From Stappia albiluteola (GTDB taxonomy: Bacteria > Pseudomonadota > Alphaproteobacteria > Rhizobiales > Stappiaceae): a stretch of DNA of 64,000 nt. The notes under the pieces are model-generated. The model was not told where the DNA came from, did no database searches, and saw only the letters and a program-made list of their open reading frames with translations. A program made the translations under genes and the position numbers. The stretch is from the NCBI RefSeq assembly GCF_014050225.1, contig NZ_JACFXV010000044.1, positions 85,032-149,031 of the forward strand, read 5' to 3'. Shown one piece after another: positions 1 to 8,835 of the stretch (positions within the stretch are counted from its first letter, which is position 1; each line of letters begins with the position of its first letter).

Positions 1-868
1 TGCCGAAGCGGCTGCCGGGCTTCGGGTCGAGCGCCTTCAGCTCGGCGACCATGTCGGCCAGGTCCTCGTCGTCGATGCCGCACAGGCGGCGCAGCGCCGC
101 ATAGTCGTGACGCGCGAGAAGCTCCATGTTCTCAAGCAGGGCCGCCATGGCGGGGTCGAGGCGATTCTTCTCGCGCAGCTGCAGCGCCAGGCATTCCTTC
201 AGCGACGTGGCGAAGACCCCGGTCGGCTCGAAGGTCTGCAGGATCGCGAGGACGGCGTCGAGGCGATGCCGGCTGACGCCGAGCCGTTCGGCGATTTCGT
301 CGAGATCCGCCCGCAGGTAGCCGGTGGCATCCAGGCTGTCGATGAGATGCTGCCCGATGACCCGGTCGACCGGATCGTGCACCGCGAGGGCCAATTGTTC
401 GGCCAGATGCTCAAACAGGGTCTCCTGCGAGGCGACGAAGGCTTCCAGATTATAGTCTTCGCCCGCGATGCCGCCTCCGCCGCTGCCGCCCGACTGCCAG
501 CTGTCGGTCCTCAGCGAGGCGGGATCGGGTTCCGTCCTGCTTGCCGCCTCGTCGGGAAAGACATTGCCGAGATCGGTATCCATCCGCGCGGCGATATCCT
601 CGGCGCGAACCTCCAGAGAGCTCTGCATCCAGTCGTTGTCGTCGACGGCGTCCTTGCCGCCTTCGTCGTCATGCCCGGCTTGTGCGTCCTCCGCGACCGG
701 GGCTTCCGGATCGGAACGCTCCAGCAGGGGATTGCGCTCCAGCTCGGTCTCCACATAGCTCGTGAGGTCAAGGTTCGACATCTGCAGCAGCTTGATGGCC
801 TGCATCAGCTGCGGCGTCATGACGAGCGATTGACTTTGCCTGACCTCGAGCTTGGGTGAGAGTGCCAT
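1..868 (-). CDS. rpoN: RNA polymerase sigma-54 factor RpoN (partial, C-terminus beyond window)
   Basis: Alternative sigma factor for nitrogen-regulated and other enhancer-dependent promoters. Reading the minus strand from the ATG at 866-868 gives a protein opening MALSPKLEVRQSQSLVMTPQ, the Gln-rich activator-interacting region I of sigma-54, then LLQMSNLDL and an acidic region II. About 289 codons are present; the core-binding end, the DNA-binding HTH and the RpoN box lie beyond position 1. It follows lptB on the same strand, as in other rhizobia (lptC-lptA-lptB-rpoN). Identification is from the N-terminal signature plus the conserved neighbourhood. Confidence 0.93.
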   Translation of the reverse strand, partial: MALSPKLEVRQSQSLVMTPQLMQAIKLLQMSNLDLTSYVETELERNPLLERSDPEAPVAEDAQAGHDDEGGKDAVDDNDWMQSSLEVRAEDIAARMDTDLGNVFPDEAASRTEPDPASLRTDSWQSGGSGGGGIAGEDYNLEAFVASQETLFEHLAEQLALAVHDPVDRVIGQHLIDSLDATGYLRADLDEIAERLGVSRHRLDAVLAILQTFEPTGVFATSLKECLALQLREKNRLDPAMAALLENMELLARHDYAALRRLCGIDDEDLADMVAELKALDPKPGSRFG

Positions 869-980
869 TCGCTTCCCTGGGATCGGTCGGCCGACCGGTT
901 ATCTGGCTGCCGGCTCTTTTTTTGGCCGATTGGTCCAGTTCTTGCAAGGATTCTTGCGGGGATGGCAATGGCAAAATGGA

Positions 981-1811
981 TCAGAGGGTAAACTGCTCGC
1001 CAAGGTAGAGGCGGCGCACGTCCGGATTGGCGACGATCTCGTAAGGGCTGCCCTCGGTCAAAACCTCGCCGGCGGCAATGATATAGGCCCGGTCGATCAG
1101 CCCCAGGGTCTCGCGCACGTTGTGGTCGGTGATGAGAACGCCGATGCCGCGCTGGGTCAGGTGGCGCACGAGTTGCTGGATATCGCCGACCGCGATCGGG
1201 TCGATGCCGGCGAAAGGCTCGTCGAGCAGCATGAAGGAAGGCCGGCTTGCCAGTGCCCTGGCAATTTCCACGCGCCGCCGCTCGCCGCCCGAAAGCGCGA
1301 TCGCCGGCGACTTGCGAAGATGCGTGACGCCGAATTCCTCCAGCAGCGCATCCAGCTCCTCGTCGCGGCGCTTGCGGTTCGGTTCCACCACTTCGAGCAC
1401 GGCGCGGATATTCTCCTCCACCGTCAGTCCGCGGAAGATGGACGCTTCCTGCGGCAGATAGCCGATGCCGAGCCGGGCGCGGCGATACATCGGCAGCCGC
1501 GTCATGTCGAAACCGTCGAGGCGGATCGACCCCTGATCCGGCTGGATGAGCCCGGTGATCATGTAGAAGCAGGTGGTCTTGCCGGCGCCGTTCGGCCCCA
1601 GCAGGCCGACGGCCTCTCCGCGCTGGACATAGAGGCTGACGTGGCGCACGACCTGGCGCCTGCGATAGCTCTTGGCGATACCCTCCACGACCAGGTAGCC
1701 GTCCTCGTCCGTCACCATATCCTCATGATGGTGACGCCGGCCGTTCGACTTGCTGCGGGAGAGAGCTGATAGGATCTTCAAGGAGCTTCCGTAACCGTTG
1801 ATGGGGCGCAC
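981..1811 (-). CDS. lptB: LPS export ABC transporter ATP-binding protein LptB
   Basis: Cytoplasmic ATPase of the LptB2FGC complex, which extracts lipopolysaccharide from the inner membrane and pushes it along the LptA bridge. Visible are the Walker A motif GPNGAGKTT, signature LSGGERRR, Walker B FMLLDEP followed by FAGIDP, and the H-loop TDHN. The first start is a GTG at 1811, giving a ~30-residue basic N-terminal extension like those of other rhizobial LptB proteins; an ATG at 1718 would give 245 residues, close to the E. coli length. It lies 72 nt after lptA and 112 nt before rpoN, all on the minus strand. Confidence 0.95.
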   Translation of the reverse strand: MRPINGYGSSLKILSALSRSKSNGRRHHHEDMVTDEDGYLVVEGIAKSYRRRQVVRHVSLYVQRGEAVGLLGPNGAGKTTCFYMITGLIQPDQGSIRLDGFDMTRLPMYRRARLGIGYLPQEASIFRGLTVEENIRAVLEVVEPNRKRRDEELDALLEEFGVTHLRKSPAIALSGGERRRVEIARALASRPSFMLLDEPFAGIDPIAVGDIQQLVRHLTQRGIGVLITDHNVRETLGLIDRAYIIAAGEVLTEGSPYEIVANPDVRRLYLGEQFTL

Positions 1812-1884
1812 ATTATTCCGGTTCCGAGCTGTTTAGCGCGCCAGCCGGTTGCCTGTCGAGCGTTCCCGCGTCGCCAATGCCGTG

Positions 1885-2442
1885 TCAGTTGGACGGCCTG
1901 GCGCCGCCGGAGCTGTTCGGCTGGATCAGGACCTTCACCCGGCCGCTCTTCGGCGCCTCGAGGTCGGCCTGCCCGGTCTTCAGGTTCACCGTCAGGCGAT
2001 TGCCGACGACGACGTTGGGGCCCTGCGACAGGACCACCTCCTTGCCCGTCATCACCATGACCTGGCTGTTCATGTCGAAGGTCGCCTCCTCGCCCGTGGC
2101 CGTCTGGTCCTTCGAGGCGATATAGACGCGTCCGCTGGCTTCAAGCTTCGAGATGCGCTGCTGCACGGCGCCGGCGGCCGAGCCGTCGTAATAGACAACG
2201 AGGCGCTGCGTCTTCAGGATCGCGTCGCCCTGCGTCACCAGCACGTCGCCGCTGAAGACGGCGCTCTGCGACTTGTCCTGGACTTTCAGCTCCTTGGCCT
2301 CGATCTGGATCGGTTCGCGGTCGTTCGAGCCGAAGCCGGCAAAGGCATCCGAAAAGGTCTGTGCCGAAGCGGGCGCAAGACCCATGCCTAGGATCGCTAT
2401 CACTGCGAGAATGCGGGTGACGATGCCGGTCGTCCTGCTCAT
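1885..2442 (-). CDS. lptA: Periplasmic LPS-bridge protein LptA (OstA-like)
   Basis: Periplasmic protein that polymerises into the bridge carrying lipopolysaccharide from LptC to the outer-membrane LptD/E. The 185-residue product has a signal peptide (about residues 1-27, ending APASAQ) and an OstA/LptA beta-jellyroll opening with PIQIEAKELKVQDKS, followed by VFSGDVLVTQGDAILKTQRL. The C-terminal tail is Pro/Ser rich. Its ATG overlaps the lptC stop as ATGA, indicating translational coupling. Function follows from the family and from lptC and lptB as neighbours. Confidence 0.93.
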   Translation of the reverse strand: MSRTTGIVTRILAVIAILGMGLAPASAQTFSDAFAGFGSNDREPIQIEAKELKVQDKSQSAVFSGDVLVTQGDAILKTQRLVVYYDGSAAGAVQQRISKLEASGRVYIASKDQTATGEEATFDMNSQVMVMTGKEVVLSQGPNVVVGNRLTVNLKTGQADLEAPKSGRVKVLIQPNSSGGARPSN

Positions 2443-3128
2443 TTCCTGGTCTCCTGTGACGATGGCCGCAGGCTCATCGAAATTCCGTCGGTGAACGAAA
2501 GCGTTCCCTCATCCTGATTGAAGCGCATCCGGGCGGCGCGCAGTGTACCATGCGGCGTCGCGATGGACACCGCGTCGTCGGTCTCGATCCGCCCGCCCTT
2601 CAGGTCGATGTCGAGCCTGTCGAACCGCGCCGTGTGGCCCTGGCTGGTGGAAACGTCGATGCCGCCCCTCAGTTCCAGAGTTTCCTGCTGGCTTTGATAG
2701 GTGCCGGCCACAGCCTTGATCGCCACCTTTTGCTCGGCGTCGAGCTGCAGTTCCGCGACGATGTTTTCCAGATCTATGATGCGGGGATCCGATATGCGCT
2801 GTATGGCGCGCGTGGCCGCCACCCGGTACGAACGCTCGCCGTCGTGGCCGGAGAGTTCCGGCCGGTCCATGACAAGGCCGTCGGCCGTCAGGCTGACGGC
2901 GCCGAGCCCGAGGCCGGAAAGGTAGCTGGATACCGCGATGGCAATCCCCATGCCGGCGAGGATCACCATGCCGATCGCCGGAATCGCGAATTTGAGCAAG
3001 CGGACGAAACGGCTGTGGCGCACGGCCTGGCGGCGCGCGCGGGCGCGCCTGCGGTCATCCTCCGCGGACCAGTCCGACCCGTAGGGATCGGCAAGGTATG
3101 GATCTGTGAGGATGCGTTCGTCCATCAT
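2439..3128 (-). CDS. lptC: LPS export protein LptC
   Basis: Inner-membrane bitopic protein that receives lipopolysaccharide from LptB2FG and hands it to LptA. The start at 3128 (MMDERILTDPY) skips an implausible upstream extension; the second ATG at 3125 is equally possible. The product (~229 residues) has a basic cytoplasmic N-terminus (RRRARARRQ), one membrane segment at about residues 45-65 (FAIPAIGMVILAGMGIAIAV) and a periplasmic LptC beta domain with repeated LELRGGIDVSTSQG-type strands. It overlaps lptA by 4 nt. Confidence 0.92.
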   Translation of the reverse strand: MMDERILTDPYLADPYGSDWSAEDDRRRARARRQAVRHSRFVRLLKFAIPAIGMVILAGMGIAIAVSSYLSGLGLGAVSLTADGLVMDRPELSGHDGERSYRVAATRAIQRISDPRIIDLENIVAELQLDAEQKVAIKAVAGTYQSQQETLELRGGIDVSTSQGHTARFDRLDIDLKGGRIETDDAVSIATPHGTLRAARMRFNQDEGTLSFTDGISMSLRPSSQETRK

Positions 3129-3241
3129 CCGTTTCGGGGTTGCCGGCACGCCCAGTGCGAGCCCGACCCATATATAGGCGAGCCGTCCGTAAATGTCTTG
3201 AGACGTCGCGCAGGCCGAAGGTTCCGGCCGGCACGGTCCAA

Positions 3242-3862
3242 TCACGAATGGGCGAAGATGTCCGCGTCGGCGAAGCCGCCGAGATCAAGCCTGGCGCGTA
3301 CCGGCAGGAACTCGAAGCATGCCTTCGCGATATCGGCCCGCTCCTCGCGCTCCAGCAGGGCGGCGAGCTTTTCCCTGAGATCATGCAGGTAGAGCACGTC
3401 GGAGGCCGCATAGGTAAGCTGTGCGTCGCTGAGCGTCTCCGCCGCCCAGTCGGAGCTCTGCTGCTGCTTGGAAAGGTCGATGCCCGAAAGCTCCTTCACC
3501 AGGTCCTTCAGGCCGTGGCGGTCGGTATAGGTGCGCACGAGGCGCGAGGCGATCTTGGTGCAGAAGATCGGCGTGGTGGCAATGCCAAGGCCGTGCTGCA
3601 GGACCGCGACGTCGAAGCGCGCGAAATGAAAGATCTTGGTCCTGGCCGGATCGCCCAGCAGGCGGGCGAGGTTCGGCGCCTCCTTCTGGCCGCGGGCGAT
3701 CTGCACCACATCGGCCGTGCCGTCACCGGGCGAAAGCTGGACCACGCAAAGCCGGTCGCGATGCGGGTTCAGGCCAAGCGTCTCCGTGTCGACCGCGACG
3801 GCCTCGACATTGGCGTAATGGTCGAGATCTGGCAGGTCGTTCCTGTGCACGCGGATCGTCAT
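3242..3862 (-). CDS. Ribonuclease D-type 3'-5' exonuclease
   Basis: DEDD-family 3'-5' exoribonuclease, probably in RNA 3'-end trimming or decay. The 206-residue product from the ATG at 3862 shows ExoI VAVDTETLGLNPHRDRL (catalytic D-x-E), ExoII with FHFARFDVAVLQ (Asp), and ExoIII YAASDVLYLHDLREKL (Tyr and Asp). It has only the nuclease domain and lacks the HRDC domains of full-length E. coli RNase D, as is usual for the short rhizobial paralogue. It is the last gene before the genomic island and is separated from lptC by about 113 nt. Confidence 0.9.
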   Translation of the reverse strand: MTIRVHRNDLPDLDHYANVEAVAVDTETLGLNPHRDRLCVVQLSPGDGTADVVQIARGQKEAPNLARLLGDPARTKIFHFARFDVAVLQHGLGIATTPIFCTKIASRLVRTYTDRHGLKDLVKELSGIDLSKQQQSSDWAAETLSDAQLTYAASDVLYLHDLREKLAALLEREERADIAKACFEFLPVRARLDLGGFADADIFAHS

Positions 3863-4005
3863 GGCGCAGCCTTCTAGCGTATCGGTGCCGGCGGACCCGC
3901 GGAGTGCGATCGACACCCCGCCGCCACCGGCAGCTGGCGGATTTGCGAGCTTTACAGCATATGCGCCCGTGCCCTGCAACTCCTTGCGCGGCAGTTGCGC
4001 AGAAG

Positions 4006-4103
4006 CGGACGCCGGAAACGAAAAAAGGTCCGGCAAACCGGACCTTTTTATCGAATTTCGGATCGGGGTTACCCGCCGAAACCGGAATTGGTGCCAGGAG
4101 AGG
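4006..4103. repeat. Left end of genomic island: attL-like copy of tRNA-Leu 3' end plus terminator
   Basis: An imperfect direct repeat of 18774-18877. Both copies read CGGACGC.GAAA-ACGAAAAAAGG, the terminator hairpin, a diverged stretch, then TTGGTGCC(C)AGGAGAGG. The last part is the 3' end of tRNA-Leu; the left copy has lost one C (4088-4103), as expected for a fragment no longer under tRNA selection. This marks the left junction of an element inserted in tRNA-Leu. The exact crossover cannot be fixed from one sequence. Confidence 0.75.
4021..4050. terminator. Bidirectional intrinsic terminator (left copy)
   Basis: A perfect 7-bp stem, GGTCCGG-CAAA-CCGGACC at 4027-4044, flanked by A6 on the left and T5 on the right, so it can work in both directions. 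It is probably the original terminator downstream of tRNA-Leu, cut off from the tRNA by insertion of the island. A near copy lies at 18792-18821. Confidence 0.8.
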
Positions 4104-4415
4104 CATCTAATTTGCCGATTATCTATCTGTATAATATAATGTTTTTTCTGTGTGGTTTTCAATATACCAACAAAAAGACCAACAAATCCGAGCTTCACCA
4201 TGCATAATGTGTAAGATGTCTCGCAGATGGTGAATTATGAGATCCTCGTGATCAAAACAAATAGTTACGTGCGAAACGCAATAGATGGCTTGCCGACAGT
4301 CAGTAACGCTATCTTTAGGACAAAACTAAAGCGACCAGATTGCGTATCAGATAGCTTGTGGCCGAGCGTCTCCAAAACAACAGGAGCCTGTACAGGTATG
4401 CAGATCTCGCTATGA
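4104..4415. other. AT-rich island end with putative integrase arm-type sites
   Basis: This 310-bp stretch just inside the left junction is markedly AT-rich compared with its surroundings. It holds two direct boxes 12 bp apart, TACCAACAAA (4165-4174) and GACCAACAAA (4177-4186), matching boxes beside the integrase gene at the other end (18675-18760). I read them as arm-type binding sites for the island integrase. A 62-codon open frame at 4227-4415 has no recognisable features and I do not call it. Confidence 0.55.
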
Positions 4416-7349
4416 TCAAGTATAGGTAGCGGCAAAAATCGTCTCAGAAAGCCATTTCTTGAACGACGGATTATCGCTGAACTGTTTGAATAGCTCGGTA
4501 TGGTCCGACAGCAGCTCGATGACGGCGCGCTCTAAAGCCCTGTCATGCTCGATGCGCGCGTTCTGCTTGTCCGAGTTCTTCATGGCGTTCTGATACGCCT
4601 TGTCGGCCGACACCTTAGCCGGAAGCTCCTCCGCGATGACCTTCCCGATTTTGTCCCGGTCCTTCCAGTCGATGTTGCCGAACATCTCGTTGAACGTCTT
4701 GAGGATGTTGCTCAACAGATCGAGCTCGGGCTCGGGTTTGCGACCGCCGCCAGCAGTAGGGACCGGTCCGATTTCGGCGTCCGCGTCCGGCAGCACGATG
4801 GCCATGGTTGCCTGGGCTTCGACGCGGTAGCTGTCCATGTCGATCGCTTCAAGGATCCCCTTGGACAGGTCCTGCTCCTCAGGCGCCGGCAGCTTAGGCG
4901 TCAGGAAGTTGAGGAAGATAGATAGCTTCTCCCAATCCGCATTGCTGTAGGGGAGGATCGCGGCCAAGAAGCCGTATGTCCTCGTGAACGCCTTCGCCTT
5001 ACCCTTGAAATCGACCTGCCCATCCTCATCGAGGTCGGTCTTGTAGACGGCGACACAGGCGTCGAGAATCGGGTCGAGCTTGTCCCGGTCTGCACCGCCG
5101 AGGTAGAGCGCCACCAACTCCTCCACCTGGTCCCATGCATAGACCTGATAGCCATCCAGCGCGGCCTTCAGGTCGTGCAGCTTGTTTGGGTCGGTTTCCT
5201 CGCTGAGGATCGTGGTCCGGTAATATGGCTCGAACGACGTCTTGATGGCCTCAAAATCGTTCATGAAATCCAGCACGAAGGTATCGTGCTTCTGCGGATG
5301 CGCCCGGTTCAAGCGCGACAGCGTTTGCACCGCCTTCACGCCGGACAGCGTCTTGTCCACATACATTGTGTGAAGCAGCGGCTCGTCGTAGCCGGTCTGG
5401 AACTTGTCCGCGACAATCAGGAACCGGTATGGGTCCTTCTGGATCAGCCCCTCGATCTGGCTGCTCGGAAAACCGTTCAACGTCGCTTCGGTGACCCTCT
5501 GGCCGCCGTATTCATGCTCGCCCGAGAAGGCGACGATGGCCTGATAGGGGCTTTTGCGCTCCTTCAGATATTCCTGGAAGGCGTGGAAGTACTGGATCGC
5601 GCGCTGAATCCCGTTAGTGATGACCATCGCCCGGGCCGCGCCGCCGATCTTACGGCGCGCCATGACCTGGTCGTGGAAGTGATCGACCATGATCTCGGCC
5701 TTTTGGCGGATCGCATGGTCGTGGGATTCCACATACTTGCGCAGCTTCTTCTGCGCCCGCTTGGTGTCGAACTTGGGGTCGTCCTCCACCGTCTTCATGA
5801 GCCGGTAGTAGCTCTCGACCGGCGTGTAGTGTTTCAGCACATCGAGGATGAAGCCCTCCTGGATCGCCTGCTTCATCGTGTAGCTGTGGAAGGGAACGTG
5901 CTTGATCTTGTCGCCCTGCGGGACCGGCGCGCCGAATACCTCCAGCGTCTTGTTCTTGGGCGTGGCGGTGAACGCGAAATAGCTGGCGTTCGGCAGCACC
6001 TTCCGCGCCTCCATCAGACGGTTGATGGCGTCCTCGACCGTTTCCTCTTCCTCCTCGGCGCCATTCGCGGCGAGCGCGATGTTCATCTTCGCTGTGGTCC
6101 GGCCGCCCTGACTGGAATGAGCCTCGTCGATGATGATGGCGAAGGTTCGCCCGCGATGCTCGTCGCCGATCTCGTCGAGGATGAAGGGGAACTTCTGGAC
6201 CGTCGTGATAATGATCTTCTTGCCGGCCTTCAGGAAGGCTCGGAGATCACCAGATTTTTCGGCGTGTCCCACGACCGACGACACCTGCGCGAACTGTTTG
6301 ATCGTATCGCGGATCTGCTTGTCCAGCACGCGGCGGTCGGTGACCACGATGACGGAGTCGAAGGTCGTCTTGCCACTTGTCTCCAGCCCGATCAACTGAT
6401 GAGCGAGCCAGGCAATCGAGTTGCTTTTGCCTGAACCGGCCGAATGCTGGATCAGGTAACGCTTGCCCGCTCCCTGTGCCTCGGCATCGGCCAGCAGCTT
6501 GCGCACTACGTCCAGCTGATGAAAACGCGGAAAGACCTGCTTCGGCGGCTTCTTCTTGCCGCGCTCGTCGACCTCCTCGACGACTTGGGCGTAGTTTTCC
6601 AGAATGTCGGTGATATTCCGTTTCGTCAGGTACTCTTTCCACAGATAGTCGGTCTTAAGCCCGTGTGGATTCGGTGGATTGCCCGCGCCATCGTTCCAGC
6701 CCTTATTGAACGGCAGGAACCAGGACGCCTTGCCCTTCAGGTGCGTGCACATCCGCACTTCGTGGTCGTCCACGGCGAAGTGGACGACACAGCGGCCGAA
6801 CTGGAACAGCAGCTCTTTCGGGTCGCGGTCGCGCTTGTACTGCTCGATCGCGTCCTCGACCGTCTGCTTGGTCAGGCTGTTCTTCAACTCGAAGGTGGCG
6901 ACGGGCAGGCCGTTGATGAAAAGCGCCGCGTCGAGCGACAGCTTGGTCGCATCCTTAGAATAGTGCAGCTGCCGGGTGACGCTGAACACGTTGGCAGCGA
7001 ACAGCGCCTCGGCCTTCGAATTGCCGGGCGTCGGCGAGCCGAAGAACAGCTCGACCGAGCCGGGGCCGTGCTTCACGCCGTTGCGCAGCACGTCGATGAC
7101 GCCGCGCTTGGCGATCTCGCCTTGGAGGCGGTGAAGGAACTGCAGCCGCTTCGGGCCGTCTTCACCGATTCCGAGCGCCTCCACGGATTCCGGCTGCGTG
7201 GCATTCAGGAAGTCGAACAGTTTTGCTATATCAACAGCGTGGTCCCGGTCGAAATCCTTCGAGGCACCAGCGACGTAACCCGCCTCGTTGATCAACGAGC
7301 GGACGATGAGGGCTTCGAGACCTTTTTCGCTGGTGTCAGTCGTCGGCAT
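4416..7349 (-). CDS. hsdR: Type I restriction enzyme R subunit (HsdR)
   Basis: Motor and nuclease subunit of a type I restriction system; it translocates and cuts DNA when HsdM/HsdS meet unmodified sites. The 977-residue product shows the PD-(D/E)xK nuclease (Asp140, Glu154-x-Lys156 within ATFELK), then superfamily-2 helicase motifs: Walker A SAGSGKS (303-309), DEAH (408-411), TATPKNKT (461-468), FQTGYDEP and LSRLNRAHP. The length is normal and no motif is broken, so it should be active. Its start overlaps the end of hsdS by 14 nt. It is the last gene of the five-gene operon. Confidence 0.95.
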   Translation of the reverse strand: MPTTDTSEKGLEALIVRSLINEAGYVAGASKDFDRDHAVDIAKLFDFLNATQPESVEALGIGEDGPKRLQFLHRLQGEIAKRGVIDVLRNGVKHGPGSVELFFGSPTPGNSKAEALFAANVFSVTRQLHYSKDATKLSLDAALFINGLPVATFELKNSLTKQTVEDAIEQYKRDRDPKELLFQFGRCVVHFAVDDHEVRMCTHLKGKASWFLPFNKGWNDGAGNPPNPHGLKTDYLWKEYLTKRNITDILENYAQVVEEVDERGKKKPPKQVFPRFHQLDVVRKLLADAEAQGAGKRYLIQHSAGSGKSNSIAWLAHQLIGLETSGKTTFDSVIVVTDRRVLDKQIRDTIKQFAQVSSVVGHAEKSGDLRAFLKAGKKIIITTVQKFPFILDEIGDEHRGRTFAIIIDEAHSSQGGRTTAKMNIALAANGAEEEEETVEDAINRLMEARKVLPNASYFAFTATPKNKTLEVFGAPVPQGDKIKHVPFHSYTMKQAIQEGFILDVLKHYTPVESYYRLMKTVEDDPKFDTKRAQKKLRKYVESHDHAIRQKAEIMVDHFHDQVMARRKIGGAARAMVITNGIQRAIQYFHAFQEYLKERKSPYQAIVAFSGEHEYGGQRVTEATLNGFPSSQIEGLIQKDPYRFLIVADKFQTGYDEPLLHTMYVDKTLSGVKAVQTLSRLNRAHPQKHDTFVLDFMNDFEAIKTSFEPYYRTTILSEETDPNKLHDLKAALDGYQVYAWDQVEELVALYLGGADRDKLDPILDACVAVYKTDLDEDGQVDFKGKAKAFTRTYGFLAAILPYSNADWEKLSIFLNFLTPKLPAPEEQDLSKGILEAIDMDSYRVEAQATMAIVLPDADAEIGPVPTAGGGRKPEPELDLLSNILKTFNEMFGNIDWKDRDKIGKVIAEELPAKVSADKAYQNAMKNSDKQNARIEHDRALERAVIELLSDHTELFKQFSDNPSFKKWLSETIFAATYT

Positions 7350-8835
7350 CGGCCCCCTCCATCACCTCCACGTCGTCGCCGTCCAGCTCGTCCTCCAGCG
7401 TGTCATCCTCGTCCGCGATCGGCTCATCTGCCAGTGCCGCGATCTCCACATGGCGCAGGTCCAGCTTGCCGGTGACGACGTCAGCAATCAGGCGCTCGCG
7501 GTACTCCCGAATTAGGGCGATCTCATTGCCCGTGCGTTCGAGAACAGCGTTCAGGTTGGAGAACTCGGCTCGGAAATATCGCGCGATCTCGGCCTGCTCT
7601 TCTGCGGGTGGTCGCGGTGCGTAGAGATTTGCAATGTCGTCGACTGCAAGGCCCGGCTGCGCGGCTGACTCCGAGTACTGGTTCAAGTTCATGACCCGGA
7701 GCAATTCGACAAACCATTCGATGTCGTTAGGTGGCTCCAACGTCGTCACAATCGCATGCTCAGAAGCCCAGAAAATCCCGGAGATGCGATGGACATTTCC
7801 GCAAAGAGCGCCCTGCCTTCCGACTAACGCGAAAGTTCCCTTGTGAGTGAAACGGTCTGTGTATCCGCGCAGCCCGTTACCACCATAGACGGGATAGGTT
7901 CCTGTCTCGTCGATGCTCTCCGCTGTAATCGAGTCCCCACTCTTCATCCGGGAGAACCGCTTGAGTTTCAGAACATCCCAATGCGCCGGAACCTCGGGCA
8001 TCCAGTCAATGCCGGTGGGCTTCATCGGGGCGTCTGGGTTCAGGCCGCGCGTGACGGCCCGGTTGATGATTGCCTGCTTCTGCTCGTTCAACAGCCCGAT
8101 CAGCCGCCGCTTGTTGCGGATCAGGCGACGGACCTGCGCCTCCTTGGCGCGAAGAAAGCCCACCATGCGCTCCTGCTCTGCGATTGGCGGACATGGAAAC
8201 GCGATGTCGAGGAACTTGTCGGGATAGAGCCGCAACCGCGATGCCCGAATGCCGGTTGAGCGGCAGATATATTCCCACCGCAGCATCGGCGTGCGCAGGA
8301 GGTAGTCGACGTACTCGGGCAGAAAATCGTCAGAGTTAAGCGGTCGATAGACGCCGTAGGCCGGACTTACGATCCCCACGTTCTTCGAGACGCCAAGCGC
8401 CGACATCCATGCCCACATCGTATTGATGACGACATCGTTGGGCCGTGCGACCTTGTGCCCGACGTAGGACTCGGCCTTGAACATCGTCACATTCTTCTGG
8501 CTTCGCGGTGTCACGCCAGTGGTGTGGGAGACCGAGAGCAGCTCCTCCTCGCCAGTTTGCGAACGCTCGTCGATCTCACGGAAGAAGTACTTCCCGCGCT
8601 TCTCCGACCAGTGCGCCGGGATTTCCCCCAGCCAATGCACTCTCGCCGCTTTGTAGGCGGGATAGCGGCCGGGCTCGGCGACCGATTGGTCGGGCGCGGT
8701 AGGTTGACGTCGCTCTATGGCTTGTTCACTGGAAATCATTGGCTGCTCAAATAGGGAAGGCTGGGAAGCGCTAGGCGGCATTGGCCTGAGACGATCGTCA
8801 CGGGGGCCACCTTTACTGATCCTGTTCTCGCTCAT
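7336..8835 (-). CDS. hsdS: Type I restriction-modification specificity subunit (HsdS)
   Basis: DNA-recognition subunit shared by the methylase and the restriction complexes. The 499-residue product has two target-recognition halves, each opening with a WLGEIPAHW / WMPEVPAHW motif (about residues 70 and 275) and each ending in a conserved helix (PIAEQERMVGFL; PPAEEQAEIARYF) that spaces the half-sites. It has an unusual ~60-residue polar N-terminal extension and a strongly acidic C-terminal tail. Its ATG overlaps the stop of the upstream gene as ATGA. There is only one hsdS copy and no partial second one nearby. Confidence 0.93.
   Translation of the reverse strand: MSENRISKGGPRDDRLRPMPPSASQPSLFEQPMISSEQAIERRQPTAPDQSVAEPGRYPAYKAARVHWLGEIPAHWSEKRGKYFFREIDERSQTGEEELLSVSHTTGVTPRSQKNVTMFKAESYVGHKVARPNDVVINTMWAWMSALGVSKNVGIVSPAYGVYRPLNSDDFLPEYVDYLLRTPMLRWEYICRSTGIRASRLRLYPDKFLDIAFPCPPIAEQERMVGFLRAKEAQVRRLIRNKRRLIGLLNEQKQAIINRAVTRGLNPDAPMKPTGIDWMPEVPAHWDVLKLKRFSRMKSGDSITAESIDETGTYPVYGGNGLRGYTDRFTHKGTFALVGRQGALCGNVHRISGIFWASEHAIVTTLEPPNDIEWFVELLRVMNLNQYSESAAQPGLAVDDIANLYAPRPPAEEQAEIARYFRAEFSNLNAVLERTGNEIALIREYRERLIADVVTGKLDLRHVEIAALADEPIADEDDTLEDELDGDDVEVMEGADADD

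Noticed and set aside
4227..4415. 62-codon frame at the left end of the island
   Set aside because: No ribosome site, no motif, and it lies in AT-rich DNA where short open frames arise by chance.
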